Positions 45,063 through 54,307 of a stretch of DNA of 64,000 nucleotides are shown here, one piece after another. The DNA is from Bacillota bacterium. Lineage in GTDB: Bacteria; Bacillota; UBA4882; UBA8346. The translations under genes were made by a program, and so were the position numbers. How positions within the stretch are numbered: the stretch's first letter is position 1; each line of letters opens with the position of its first letter. The notes under the pieces were generated by a model that saw only the letters and a list, made by a program, of their open reading frames with translations, did not search any database and was not told where the DNA came from. Where the stretch lies: contig JAEWZY010000004.1 of NCBI GenBank assembly GCA_023394955.1, positions 62,001 to 126,000 on the forward strand, in the 5' to 3' direction.

Positions 45063-46490
45063 GTGTTTAACCGTAAAGCGATTGCTTTATTGTTCATCTG
45101 TATTATGGTATTGGCGATGCTTTCAACTACTTTAGCGGCGCCGAAAACCAAGATCGTCATCTGGACCTGGTCCCAGGAACAATCCAAGTTCTTTGAGGAA
45201 ATGGAAGCGAAGATGGAAGCCAAGTATCCGGAGATCGACGTTCAGTACACCAAGATCGTCCAAGCCCAATACCGGAACAGCTTACCGCTGGCTTTCCGCG
45301 GCGATAACGCTCCCGATATCTTCTTTGAATCCAATAACCCGTCCGACTTGGTGGGCTTGGGATTCGCCCGTCCGTTGGATGAGTTCATGACCAAGAGTTT
45401 TGTCAATCAATTCCCGGAAGAATATTTTTATGAAGGTGTCTGTAGAGTTAACGGAAAAATCCATGCTTTACCCCAATCAAACTATAAAATCGCCCGCCCG
45501 ATTTATTTCTACTATAACAAAGATGTCATGAAAAAAGCCGGCTTAAATCCGAACAAACCGCCGAAAACCTGGAGCGAACTCCGGGCGATGGCTAAACAAG
45601 TCACGGTTGCCGGTAAAGGCGAATATTACGGACTGGCAATGACCGGTAAACCAGCTCATGACCTTGAAAGAACCGCGTTGCCGTTAGCTTCCGCCTTGGG
45701 TCTGTCTACCGGTAATACCTTTGACTACCGGACCGGAAAATGGGGTTATGATGACCCGCGTTGGGTCGAATTATATGAATTTTTGAAGAACCTGAAAGAT
45801 GACGGCAGTTTCTTCCCGGGATTCGCTTCGATGGATAAAACGCTGGCCCGGACTTACTTCGCGCAAAACAAAGCCGCTTTCTTTATGGATGGTCTCTGGA
45901 TGCCCGCCACTTTCGTTTCCATGGGTTATCCCAGTTTGAATTATGGTGTGGCTCCGCCTCCGGTTCCGGATAAAGGCAGACAGGGATATTGGTATTCGAT
46001 CCCAACCGGAGTTCCGATGTGGTATATGTCGTCTCAGACCAAATATCCGAAGGAAGCATGGAAAGTAATGTCTTTCTTCTATTCTCAAGAATATCAAAGC
46101 AAATTCGTAGCCGGCGACTTTGGTTACTCGCCGCTTAAGAACTTCAACAATGAGAAATATGTTGCTGATCCGCACCTGAAAGACATCATTAAAATGGCTC
46201 CGGACATCTCCCGGCTGGGCGTAATCCCGACCATCCGCAACCCTAAAGCCGGAAAGATCGCTATCTTCAACACGGTAAATACAATCCACCCGACTATTTG
46301 GGAATTAATGACCGCTTCCTTGATGGGCGAGGGAGATTTCAAGAGCGGGGCGACTGAGCTAAATAAGAAGATTACCGATGTCTTCGAAGCCCAACTGAAA
46401 GAAAACAATTTAACCAAGGAAGACTTTATCTTCAAGAACTGGGATCCGATGAGGGACTATGCGATTGAGATGTATGGGAAAAGCAAGTAA
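45063..46490 (+). CDS. Sugar ABC importer solute-binding protein (family 1)
   Basis: A 475-residue secreted binding protein: signal peptide MFNRKAIALLFICIMVLAML ending near TTLAA, then KIVIWTWSQEQSKFFEEM, typical of family 1 oligosaccharide binders, with many surface Trp/Tyr residues. The mature N-terminus has no lipobox cysteine, unusual for a Gram-positive binding protein, so how it is retained is unclear. Start GTG 45063 has GGGGAG upstream. No ATPase gene is in the operon; a shared MsmX/MalK-like ATPase encoded elsewhere is likely. Confidence 0.9.
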   Translation: MFNRKAIALLFICIMVLAMLSTTLAAPKTKIVIWTWSQEQSKFFEEMEAKMEAKYPEIDVQYTKIVQAQYRNSLPLAFRGDNAPDIFFESNNPSDLVGLGFARPLDEFMTKSFVNQFPEEYFYEGVCRVNGKIHALPQSNYKIARPIYFYYNKDVMKKAGLNPNKPPKTWSELRAMAKQVTVAGKGEYYGLAMTGKPAHDLERTALPLASALGLSTGNTFDYRTGKWGYDDPRWVELYEFLKNLKDDGSFFPGFASMDKTLARTYFAQNKAAFFMDGLWMPATFVSMGYPSLNYGVAPPPVPDKGRQGYWYSIPTGVPMWYMSSQTKYPKEAWKVMSFFYSQEYQSKFVAGDFGYSPLKNFNNEKYVADPHLKDIIKMAPDISRLGVIPTIRNPKAGKIAIFNTVNTIHPTIWELMTASLMGEGDFKSGATELNKKITDVFEAQLKENNLTKEDFIFKNWDPMRDYAIEMYGKSK

Positions 46491-46517
46491 TCAAGGAATT
46501 TAAGATTTAGGTAATGG

Positions 46518-46556
46518 GGCTGTCTCAATTTTCCGTAGAGACAGCCTCAATTTTAT
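46518..46556 (+). terminator. Terminator of the ABC importer operon
   Basis: GGCTGTCTC (46518-46526) pairs with GAGACAGCC (46538-46546); a short T-containing tail follows. Confidence 0.75.
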
Positions 46557-46721
46557 TTGGAGAGAAATCAATGTTTTATGGGTAAACTGAACAAATTGTT
46601 CAAAATCAGGGAAGGATAGCAAAGAAAATTCAGCATGATTTAACCTTTCAATTTGTTATTTTTTTGTTACAATTAACTTGAGAAATCAGCCCAAGCGGTA
46701 TGGATTTATAGGAGGATTTTT

Positions 46722-47864
46722 ATGAAAGTAATCGTAGCTCCGGATTCTTTTAAAGGGAGTTTAAGTTCGATCCAGGCGGCCGCCGCCTTGGAAAGGGGGA
46801 TCTTGAAGGCAGCGGCTAAAGTTAAAAAAGAGGCGGAGATCGTTAAAATTCCCATCGCCGACGGCGGTGAAGGAACAGTCGAGGCAATAATCGCCGGAAC
46901 CGGAGGTAAAATTATCCCTACCAGGGTTTTAAATCCACTGGGAAGGGAGATTCCATCTTCTTTCGGGATCTTACCGGAACAGACGGCAGTGATCGAAATG
47001 GCGGCCGCTTCCGGACTGAATCTGATCAAACCGGAAGAACGAAACCCGCTAATTACGACCAGTTATGGGACGGGTCAACTGATCCTGAAAGCCTTGGAAG
47101 AGGGATGCGTCAATTTTATCATCGGCATCGGCGGCAGCGCGACTAATGACGGTGGGGTGGGAATGGCCCAAGCCCTGGGAGTGAAATTTCTAGATCAACA
47201 TAATCAAGAGATCCCTTTCGGCGGCGGTGAACTGGCTAAAATCAGGAGGATCGATTTGTCCGGAACCGACCCGAGGGTAGCCGGAGCAACCTTCACCGTG
47301 GCCTCCGATGTGAAGAATGTTCTATGCGGTCCGGGTGGGGCTTCGGCCGTATACGGTCCCCAAAAAGGGGCCACTCCTGAAATAGTCGCTGTTTTGGACC
47401 GTAATTTAAGTCATCTGGCGGAGCTGATCAAGAGGGATTTGGGAAAAGATATTGCCTTAGTTCCCGGTTCCGGCGCGGCCGGAGGTTTGGGCGGGGGACT
47501 GATGGCGTTCTTAAATGCGGAAATCAAGCCGGGAATCGAAATTGTCATGGAACTCACCGGTTTCCGGGAGAAAGTCCGGGAAGCGGACTTAGTGATCACC
47601 GGTGAAGGCGCTACCGATTTTCAAACCATGTTCGGCAAGGTCCCGTACGGGGTGGCCCAAGTCGCCGGAGAGTATGGGAAACCGGTGATCTGTATCTCCG
47701 GGACTTTGGGGAATGGTTATCAAAAATTATCTGACGCCGGTATCAACGCTTTTTTCAGCATTGTTAACCGGCCGATGGCTCTGGAAGAAGCGATCAAAAG
47801 AGGGGAAGAATTACTGGAAACAACGGCTGAGAATGTAATGAACACTTATTTTATAGGAGGTTGA
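46722..47864 (+). CDS. glxK: Glycerate kinase (GlxK/GarK family)
   Basis: Phosphorylates D-glycerate, in this family usually to 2-phosphoglycerate. The 380-residue protein begins MKVIVAPDSFKGSLSS and has IADGGEGTVEAI, IGIGGSATNDGGVGMAQ and ASDVKNVLCGPGGASAVYGP, all hallmarks. GGAGG precedes ATG 46722. Glycerate arises from uronate-derived aldarates and glyoxylate. The CdaR-type regulator follows after 90 bases, echoing the link between CdaR and garK in E. coli. Confidence 0.93.
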   Translation: MKVIVAPDSFKGSLSSIQAAAALERGILKAAAKVKKEAEIVKIPIADGGEGTVEAIIAGTGGKIIPTRVLNPLGREIPSSFGILPEQTAVIEMAAASGLNLIKPEERNPLITTSYGTGQLILKALEEGCVNFIIGIGGSATNDGGVGMAQALGVKFLDQHNQEIPFGGGELAKIRRIDLSGTDPRVAGATFTVASDVKNVLCGPGGASAVYGPQKGATPEIVAVLDRNLSHLAELIKRDLGKDIALVPGSGAAGGLGGGLMAFLNAEIKPGIEIVMELTGFREKVREADLVITGEGATDFQTMFGKVPYGVAQVAGEYGKPVICISGTLGNGYQKLSDAGINAFFSIVNRPMALEEAIKRGEELLETTAENVMNTYFIGG

Positions 47865-47954
47865 TCGGTAGATGACATCGGAATAATTAGCCGCGGCTAA
47901 AGAGGTTATGATCCACGGTTCGATGTTATTTACAATGGAACGGAGGACGGCTTC

Positions 47955-49181
47955 ATGAAGATTACTTCCCAATATGCCCAGGAGATCTTGGAAAAGACCA
48001 AACGGATTTTAAAACATAATATCAATATCATGGACCAGATGGGGGTTATTGTCGGAAGCGGCGACCCAAAACGGATCAACTCTTTTCATCCGGGCGCGGC
48101 TGAAGTGATCAAAACCGGCAAAGCGTTAGAGATCACTGTCCCTGAGGCGGAAAAGATGGAAGGGGCTAAACCCGGCGTGAATTTACCGATTTATTTGGAT
48201 GAAAAGATCGCCGGAGTGGTTGGAATAACCGGTGATCCGAATGAAGTCCGTCCCTTTGGCGAATTATTGAAAATATCGGTTGAGACCATGCTGCGGCAAG
48301 TCTTGCTTACTGAACAATTGGGGATGGAACAAAATGCCCGGGAACTGTACATCAGGGACCTGATCGAGGGAAATCTCAGCGAAGATGAAGACTTTTTTTT
48401 AATGAAAGGTTCGATCTTCGGTTTTGACATGACCATTCCCCGGGTGGCGGTAGTAATAAAAATCTACGGTCTGAACGAAGAAGTTTTCACCAGCGGGGCC
48501 GGTACGAAAAATGACGCCGAGAACCGCCGGATCGGACTTAAACTCCAAAAAAAACGGGAAAATATTTTGGAGTTGATCAAAACCGTCTTCAATAACGGAG
48601 CCAATATTATTAGTTCCAGCGCTAGCAGTAATTTCATTATTTTTTACGCTATCAAAACTGATTCGCCCGGGGAGATTAAGCGGGATATTGCGAATTTAGT
48701 CGAGAATATCCGTTCCAAACTGACCAAACATGATTTTTCCTGCCTGGCCGGGGTAGGACTGTTTCATTCCGGGATGGCCGGATTGAAGAAGTCTTATGAT
48801 GAAGCGGTTCAGGTAATTAAAGTCGGAGAAAAAATGGCCAATGCCGGAAACAGGATTGGGAGCATCCTCACCGTTTTCGATTTGGGTTTGGAAATGGTTC
48901 TGACCAGCCAAGCGAATAAGATAGCGGGTTATCTTGACTTATTTTTGCTAAATCAAGCAAACCGGGGGTTTTTCTCGAATCAGCCCAAACTGGTTGAGAC
49001 GTTGAAGGTCTTTTTCGAATCGGATCTAAATCAAAGTATCGCAGCTGAAGCCTTGAACATCTCCCGTAATACCTTGATCAACCGTTTGAACCGGGTGGAA
49101 GAATTGACCCAATACGACCCGCGTTGTTTTTCCGACGCCGTTAAGTTGAAACTGTTAATCCTGGTCAACGACTTGCATTGA
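47955..49181 (+). CDS. CdaR-family regulator (diacid-sensing domain plus PucR-type HTH)
   Basis: A 408-residue regulator. The N-terminal ~135 residues (YAQEILEKTKRILKHNINIM, VGVVGITGDPNEVRPFGELL) form the putative sugar-diacid recognition domain. A GGDEF-like middle follows. The C-terminal HTH (LNQSIAAEALNISRNTLINR) is the PucR type. E. coli CdaR activates glucarate/galactarate genes together with garK; the adjacent glycerate kinase suggests the same logic. Transcription runs with glxK. CGGAGG precedes the ATG. Confidence 0.88.
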   Translation: MKITSQYAQEILEKTKRILKHNINIMDQMGVIVGSGDPKRINSFHPGAAEVIKTGKALEITVPEAEKMEGAKPGVNLPIYLDEKIAGVVGITGDPNEVRPFGELLKISVETMLRQVLLTEQLGMEQNARELYIRDLIEGNLSEDEDFFLMKGSIFGFDMTIPRVAVVIKIYGLNEEVFTSGAGTKNDAENRRIGLKLQKKRENILELIKTVFNNGANIISSSASSNFIIFYAIKTDSPGEIKRDIANLVENIRSKLTKHDFSCLAGVGLFHSGMAGLKKSYDEAVQVIKVGEKMANAGNRIGSILTVFDLGLEMVLTSQANKIAGYLDLFLLNQANRGFFSNQPKLVETLKVFFESDLNQSIAAEALNISRNTLINRLNRVEELTQYDPRCFSDAVKLKLLILVNDLH

Positions 49182-49188
49182 TAGAGGA

Positions 49189-49318
49189 TTAGATCTTCCA
49201 TAACTCAAGCAGTTTGTACATGAGCACCGCCGGCCAGAAAGCCCTTTGACAACTCCAACTCAACTACCCCGTCCCAGAAGGTAGCTGCATGCTGAATGTA
49301 GTAAAAGGCCGCCCCAAC
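49189..49318 (-). pseudogene. Decayed copy of the 56-residue membrane protein gene
   Basis: On the minus strand this matches codons ~16-56 of the intact gene at 58932-59102: first FVGAAFYYIQHAATFWDGVV in one frame, then, after a net 4-base gain, FWPAVLMYKLLELWKI-stop in another. The 5' part with ribosome binding site and start is missing. Bases 49210-49240 are identical to 58953-58983. Confidence 0.78.
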
Positions 49319-49453
49319 CAATTTATTATCACAATCTAGTGAGAGAATTATCTGTCATTACTAATGGTAACAAAGCTGTTTTCCACTGAAAAGCTATGCG
49401 GTGAGTAAAATTAATTGAATATTAAATTTTAGCTTAGGTAGCCCAGGTAGGGC

Positions 49454-49469
49454 TATAAATCCTATAGGT
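49454..49469. promoter_or_regulatory. Copy of the metY-leader palindrome
   Basis: TATAAATCCTATAGGT, identical over 16 bases to 7585-7600. It lies 164 bases before the LysR gene. No promoter was assigned here, so what it controls is unclear. Confidence 0.35.
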
Positions 49470-49632
49470 CGACAAACTTATTAGCTATATGTTAAGATTA
49501 TTTTATCAGGGTTTTTACAAAAGCCTGAAATTTTCAGTAACATTTATTTGCGTTTAATTTTTTAGCTGGTCAACCCACGTCAGTCTTAATTGGGAGTACG
49601 CGCCAAAATAACGCTTACAGGGAGAACCGTCT

Positions 49633-50538
49633 ATGACAATACAACAACTGGCTTTTTTTTTAGCAATTGTTAAGTATGAAAAGTTTACAACCGCAGCAAA
49701 TGAGTTATTCATTTCACAATCGTCACTTTCAAAACAAATTTTAAGTTTAGAACGGGAGTTGGGAGTGAAGCTGTTTAGTCGTAATACTCGGAATATCGAA
49801 TTGACGCCTATTGGAAAGGAATTGGTTAACTACGCCAAAAAAATAGTATCTGAATATGAAAAAATGACCTTGTCAATCAGGGATTTTCACGAAGACCAAA
49901 AAGAACGCATCATAATAGGAGCAATACCTATACTAAGTTATTATGGAGTTACGGATCTGATTGCCGGTTTTGAATGTCAACATCAAAATGCGAAGATAGA
50001 GATAATTGAGACAGATACGGCTACCATTTTTGAAATGCTTGATGAATCAAAAATCGACATTGGAATCGTTAGGACAGAATATTTACAGCATACTCGTTAT
50101 GAGATAACTCCCTTTTGTGAAGATGAATTGGTATTATTAGTCGGTAGTCAACATCGGTTAGCCAAAAAGAAAGTTATAAGTTTGGTTGAAACGATGAATG
50201 ATGAATTTTTATTTTTTAATTCCGATCCTTTCCTAGTCAAGTATTACGAAAAACTCTTTAAGGATATCGGGATCTCGCCGAAAATCCATTATTCTAACAT
50301 GCGATTAATTACGATTAACAGTTTTATTAAGCAAAATATGCTTGTAACATTGATTATGAGACGCTTGGCGGAATCCTACGATGACCCCTTATTAAACATT
50401 GTATTATTGGATAATCATCCAACATTATCATTGTCGTTGGTATCGAGAAAAGGTGATTTATCACGTTTCAGTAATGCCTTAATCAATTATTTGGTTAAGC
50501 ATAAAAATATTACTACAAATGTTCAGACCCTCCATTAG
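49633..50538 (+). CDS. LysR family transcriptional regulator
   Basis: A 301-residue LysR regulator: HTH in residues 1-60 (QLAFFLAIVKYEKFTTAANE, SQSSLSKQILSLERELGVKL) and a periplasmic-binding-like effector domain. The gene is AT-richer than its neighbours. It is separated from the FAD oxidoreductase by a bidirectional terminator. It probably controls the divergent operons at 52.2-58.8 kb through the palindrome at 54012-54026; the effector would be their substrate. ATG 49633 has a GGGAG ribosome binding site. Confidence 0.92.
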   Translation: MTIQQLAFFLAIVKYEKFTTAANELFISQSSLSKQILSLERELGVKLFSRNTRNIELTPIGKELVNYAKKIVSEYEKMTLSIRDFHEDQKERIIIGAIPILSYYGVTDLIAGFECQHQNAKIEIIETDTATIFEMLDESKIDIGIVRTEYLQHTRYEITPFCEDELVLLVGSQHRLAKKKVISLVETMNDEFLFFNSDPFLVKYYEKLFKDIGISPKIHYSNMRLITINSFIKQNMLVTLIMRRLAESYDDPLLNIVLLDNHPTLSLSLVSRKGDLSRFSNALINYLVKHKNITTNVQTLH

Positions 50539-50575
50539 TGTTTTCCCGTTACAAGACTACATTTAGCAAATAAAA

Positions 50576-50618
50576 AAGCCCAAAGTCAACAGGGAATTTT
50601 ACTGTTATCTTTGGGCTT
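50576..50618. terminator. Bidirectional terminator between lysR and the FAD oxidoreductase gene
   Basis: AAGCCCAAAG (50576-50585) pairs perfectly with CTTTGGGCTT (50609-50618); an A-run on the left serves the minus strand, while the right side has few Ts. Confidence 0.8.
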
Positions 50619-50642
50619 AATAAATTAATTGATTTAATTTTT

Positions 50643-52112
50643 TTAAATTTGATCTTTTCTGGTTTCAAAAACAATGGCGCCGGATTTAACTAGAATTTCT
50701 TGCAATTCGGTTACATCCTTCTCAAGTTCTCTAGGTGTGATGCCTTTTTTGACGCAAAGACCGGCAGCCGTTCCGGCAGCTTGTCCGGTTACCATTGTTT
50801 GATGCAGGTAACGCAGGTAGGCCGGGCGATCGGTCGATACACACTTGCCTGCCGCCATTAGATTTTCGATTTTCTGGGGGACCAGGCAGCGGTATGGAAT
50901 GTCATAAGATCCTCCGCCTTTGGGCCAGGCCATATCTTCTTTCACTTTGGCGCAGACATTTAAAGTATCCATCGATGCTACGTGATAAGCCCCGGCTTTC
51001 ATGGAGCTTTTTCCGATTACGTCCGGGAAAGTCTGACAATTGGCGACATCATCCTTGGTTAGGATATAATCGCCGACAATTCTCGGACCTTCACGCAATC
51101 TAAGCTCAGTACAAATTTTTGTGATATAGGCGTTTTTAAAGCCGGGAACATAGTTTTTAAAGAATCTCCAGGCAATGGCATTTTGTTTCCGACATTCGAT
51201 CATACACTTGGTAAGATCCCAGGCGTCCGTCGGCAGGCAGTGGTCAACTTGGGATGAATGTTGGAAGTGGGCTTGAATATGACCGCCTTCTTTGGGAGTT
51301 AGAAAAAATCCTGCGCCGCTGTATGGGTGCCAGTCGCCGTTTTTGAGGGCATTGTCACGTAGCTGATAGAAACCCATGATTTCGCCTAATTCGGTTATGT
51401 TGGTACAGTGACGGTATACGTTGTATACATCCTCTTGATTGTTGTCGTTGTCCGGGTGGATTAGTTGTTTGTAGGAAAACTCTTCGGGATGTTCACGCAA
51501 ATATTTTAGTAGTTCATCCCAGTCAACGCCGTCAACGGTGAATGCCAGTGTATGAGGTTGAATCTCTTCCCGGGATACACATGCCATTTCCACTCCGGCC
51601 CGGTCTGCCACATAGCCTTCGCCGGTACAGTCAATGACTATTTTACCTTTAATCTCATTACGCCCGTTTGCGTTCTCAACAATAATACCGTTAACAGTAT
51701 CGCCGTCTTTTGTTACTCCAACAACCAGAGTATCTAATAGCAATATAACGCCGTTTTCTTCCATCATATCAAAAATAGTCATGGTGAACCAATCAGGATC
51801 GACATATGAGAAAGTATAACCGGCTTTAGCGCGGAAAGCTGGCCTGAGATGAGGAAGAGCATGGTTTGTTTTGTATAACCGGTCATAAATCTCCTCGACA
51901 ATACCGGCGATATCCTGCTCGCCTTTGGGATTAAACAGTCTAGCAAAGGCGAATCCGGGAGGTCCTGAAACATTCATCTGACCGCCTAAGGTGCCGATTC
52001 TTTCAACAAGTAAGGTCTTGGCGCCGGTTCTGGCTGAAGCGATGGCTGCGGCAACACCGGATGTGCCTCCGCCACAAACAATTACGTCATAGATCACGTC
52101 ATAACCGTTCAT
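50643..52112 (-). CDS. FAD-dependent oxidoreductase
   Basis: A 489-residue flavoprotein. N-terminal Rossmann motif GGGTSG at 14-19 within YDVIVCGGGTSGVAAAIASA and a downstream acidic ribose-binding LLVERIG; IVIDCTGEGYVADRAG near the middle; and PYRCLVPQKIENLMAAGKC near the C-terminus, all typical of the FAD_oxidored family. No membrane anchor or signal peptide, so it is cytoplasmic. It is the distal gene of a minus-strand pair with the UGSC-like gene. Substrate unknown; a carboxylate or hydroxy acid imported by the adjacent transporters is an inference. AGGAGG precedes the ATG. Confidence 0.88.
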   Translation of the reverse strand: MNGYDVIYDVIVCGGGTSGVAAAIASARTGAKTLLVERIGTLGGQMNVSGPPGFAFARLFNPKGEQDIAGIVEEIYDRLYKTNHALPHLRPAFRAKAGYTFSYVDPDWFTMTIFDMMEENGVILLLDTLVVGVTKDGDTVNGIIVENANGRNEIKGKIVIDCTGEGYVADRAGVEMACVSREEIQPHTLAFTVDGVDWDELLKYLREHPEEFSYKQLIHPDNDNNQEDVYNVYRHCTNITELGEIMGFYQLRDNALKNGDWHPYSGAGFFLTPKEGGHIQAHFQHSSQVDHCLPTDAWDLTKCMIECRKQNAIAWRFFKNYVPGFKNAYITKICTELRLREGPRIVGDYILTKDDVANCQTFPDVIGKSSMKAGAYHVASMDTLNVCAKVKEDMAWPKGGGSYDIPYRCLVPQKIENLMAAGKCVSTDRPAYLRYLHQTMVTGQAAGTAAGLCVKKGITPRELEKDVTELQEILVKSGAIVFETRKDQI

Positions 52113-52191
52113 TCACTTTCCTCCTTGATTAAGTTATTTTTTGTCACGAAGGAATAACCCTTCTAGTTTTTACCGTTTTCCGCTATAGCTG

Positions 52192-53898
52192 CTATCTTTT
52201 AAATTCATTGATGCTTTTAGCGATTTTACCATCGGGAAGCGCTACCGGTTCAACAATACCCTCGCTGTGAAGCGCCCAAGGTAGAATTACGCCGGAGTGG
52301 CCGCCGCGACCGCCGATCACAATAACTTCAACATCTTTGGGGCTGCGGGTTACCGGCATTGGATGTCTGTTGGCGAAGGAAGCCGGGCGAACCGGAACCA
52401 GCCCACGGTTACGAACCATTGGGACTTGATGATAGGCATAGGTATGGATATGCTCCTGAATCATTTCTTTGGTGTAGCCATCCTTCTTAAGCATCATACC
52501 GTGGTCGGGAGTTAGGCAAACTACCAATGGACCAGGCATGTAAGCGTTGTTTGAACCGAGTGTGGTACAGCAAGCCGTGATGGTGTCAAGCAAATCATGG
52601 CCATTGAGGCTCAGAAAGTCAATAATGTCATGCAGAGGTTCGGCTTTAAGCACATAAACGGTGGTTGTTTCCGAATTATAATGATCTTCGTTAATCGTGT
52701 TCCAGCACGCCAGTTCTTTTTCCTCAGCGAAGCAGTACGTGAATTCAGCCTGAGATGCAATACAGTCAAGGTCGCAGATGCCGGGGACGGAACGACAGAC
52801 ATTCATGATTACCAGGTTAACGGCGCGACCGATGGTTGCATTGGCGGGATATCCAGGCCCCATACAACCTTGGCCGCCGGAAATACCGATTTCCTTGGCT
52901 ATCGGTCCGCTTACCAGAACCATATTTCCACCCGGATGGGAGGTGGTAACAGATTGAAGTAAATTATACTTCGGATTGTTCAGGGCTTTAAAAGCAGCAA
53001 TCAACACCGGCATAGCGTTTGGTTTGCAACCGGCCATTACAGCTGCGACGGCTACATCCTTAACCGTGATATCTTTGCCTGTTGGTCCAACTTGATTGCA
53101 GAGAACTAGGTTCTCATCAAAAGGACAGTACTCCATCATTTTTTGGTAACGGGTTCTTGTAGGAGGAACGATGGGTAATCCGTCGCTAATGTGTTCGGCG
53201 TTGAAGTAGTCGTTGATCTCTTCTAAATATGCGCCCGGTTCCAAAAGCCTTTGCTCATCACCTTCAATGGTAAGCGGAAGGAGACCATCTTTAGCAGGAG
53301 CAATCTTGTCCATTTTAAAATCAATATGAGCGGTTTCCTCAAGTTTTTGACCGGTTGCGGTCAGTGAGTCGATAATATAGTCCCATTTGAGATCTACCTG
53401 GTTGCGGACCTCTTCTTCGGTACTTGCCTGATAGATATCTACCGAACAAAGACAGAGATTCCCGGCGCGGTATACGCCAACGCCTTCGGTGATTGACGAT
53501 CCGGGAGGCGCTGTCATATAGACAGTTGGTATACCAAGTTTCTCAAGGGCGATAGTGACAACTGTGGTTGCGGCGGATGTACCCATATCGCCGAAAGCGA
53601 CCACCGCGGCGGCGGGTTTTTCTTTGGCCAGCATCGCGGCGTATTCTTCCAGTTTCTTAGTATCTTTACCGCGAACCGTTTCACAGTAATCTACAAAGTT
53701 GGTGATTCCCATCTCCGCGAAGCGTTCCTTGATTCGGACAAATACTTGCATGTAATTGCAGAATCCTAATTTGGTGTTGTTGTAGAACAGAATCTTCCCC
53801 TTTTTCAAGTCTTCCAAGCTAACTCTAGGCGCCAGCTTTAGAATGGGGCGCTCCTGGTATCCCCGAGGATCCAGTAATGCGTTTAACTTCTGTGCCAT
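52192..53898 (-). CDS. UGSC-like protein lacking the UGSC residues, with long C-terminal domain
   Basis: A 568-residue soluble protein. The N-terminal ~190 residues resemble the UGSC family (KGKILFYNNTKLGFCNYMQV, AAAVVAFGDMGTSAATTV, LEKLGIPTVYMT). In that family the loop is D-U/C-G-S-C; here it is D104-M105-G106-T107-S108, so both redox residues are absent. The C-terminal ~330 residues (SDGLPIVPPTRTRYQKMMEY, TTSHPGGNMVLVSGPIAKEI) form a second conserved domain of unknown function. ATG 53898 is chosen because GGGGAG lies 8 bases upstream; GTG 53907 is inside that site. It is co-transcribed with the FAD oxidoreductase gene. Confidence 0.65.
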   Translation of the reverse strand: MAQKLNALLDPRGYQERPILKLAPRVSLEDLKKGKILFYNNTKLGFCNYMQVFVRIKERFAEMGITNFVDYCETVRGKDTKKLEEYAAMLAKEKPAAAVVAFGDMGTSAATTVVTIALEKLGIPTVYMTAPPGSSITEGVGVYRAGNLCLCSVDIYQASTEEEVRNQVDLKWDYIIDSLTATGQKLEETAHIDFKMDKIAPAKDGLLPLTIEGDEQRLLEPGAYLEEINDYFNAEHISDGLPIVPPTRTRYQKMMEYCPFDENLVLCNQVGPTGKDITVKDVAVAAVMAGCKPNAMPVLIAAFKALNNPKYNLLQSVTTSHPGGNMVLVSGPIAKEIGISGGQGCMGPGYPANATIGRAVNLVIMNVCRSVPGICDLDCIASQAEFTYCFAEEKELACWNTINEDHYNSETTTVYVLKAEPLHDIIDFLSLNGHDLLDTITACCTTLGSNNAYMPGPLVVCLTPDHGMMLKKDGYTKEMIQEHIHTYAYHQVPMVRNRGLVPVRPASFANRHPMPVTRSPKDVEVIVIGGRGGHSGVILPWALHSEGIVEPVALPDGKIAKSINEFKR

Positions 53899-53931
53899 AG
53901 GTTTCACTCCCCTTTCAAATATTGTTTCATT

Positions 53932-53949
53932 TGATAGTTTTATCTATCA
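53932..53949. promoter_or_regulatory. Inverted repeat next to the UGSC-like gene
   Basis: TGATAG (53932-53937), 6 bases, CTATCA (53944-53949), 34 bases upstream of the minus-strand ATG. Confidence 0.4.
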
Positions 53950-54011
53950 TGATTAATAGTTATTGTAGTCTGCAAAAGCAACGGAAAGCAATTCAGTTTG
54001 ACTATGGATTT

Positions 54012-54026
54012 ATTCCGTTGCGGAAT
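54012..54026. promoter_or_regulatory. LysR-type operator candidate
   Basis: ATTCCG-TTG-CGGAAT, a perfect 15-base palindrome that contains the T-N11-A of LysR boxes. It lies in the divergent region whose only local regulator gene is the LysR at 49633. Confidence 0.6.
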
Positions 54027-54307
54027 ATGGGAGCCTTCCACGTTGATCTAAGTAATAAGTGATAATGTAATTCCTGATAACGAGGTTATATTCCACATAG
54101 GACATAATCTAGATACAAATGGAATTGTTCAGATTGAATTATCGATGATATACTTAACTTAAATTTAACATTAACCCGGCATAAGCAGGGAAAATGTATA
54201 TTTTCGGTTAATACAAGGGGAAAGTGGAAGGGAGGGAATAGAGTCGGGAAACTTAGGTTCCTTTCATTGAGCGAAGTAAAAAAACATTTCTGAAAGGGGT
54301 CGTTGCA

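Larger units (their letters stand above)
53899..54307. other. Divergent promoter region of the TRAP/oxidoreductase module
   Basis: 409 bases without a gene between two divergent operons. It holds the inverted repeats at 53932-53949 and 54012-54026. I did not find a convincing -35/-10 pair for either direction. Confidence 0.6.
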
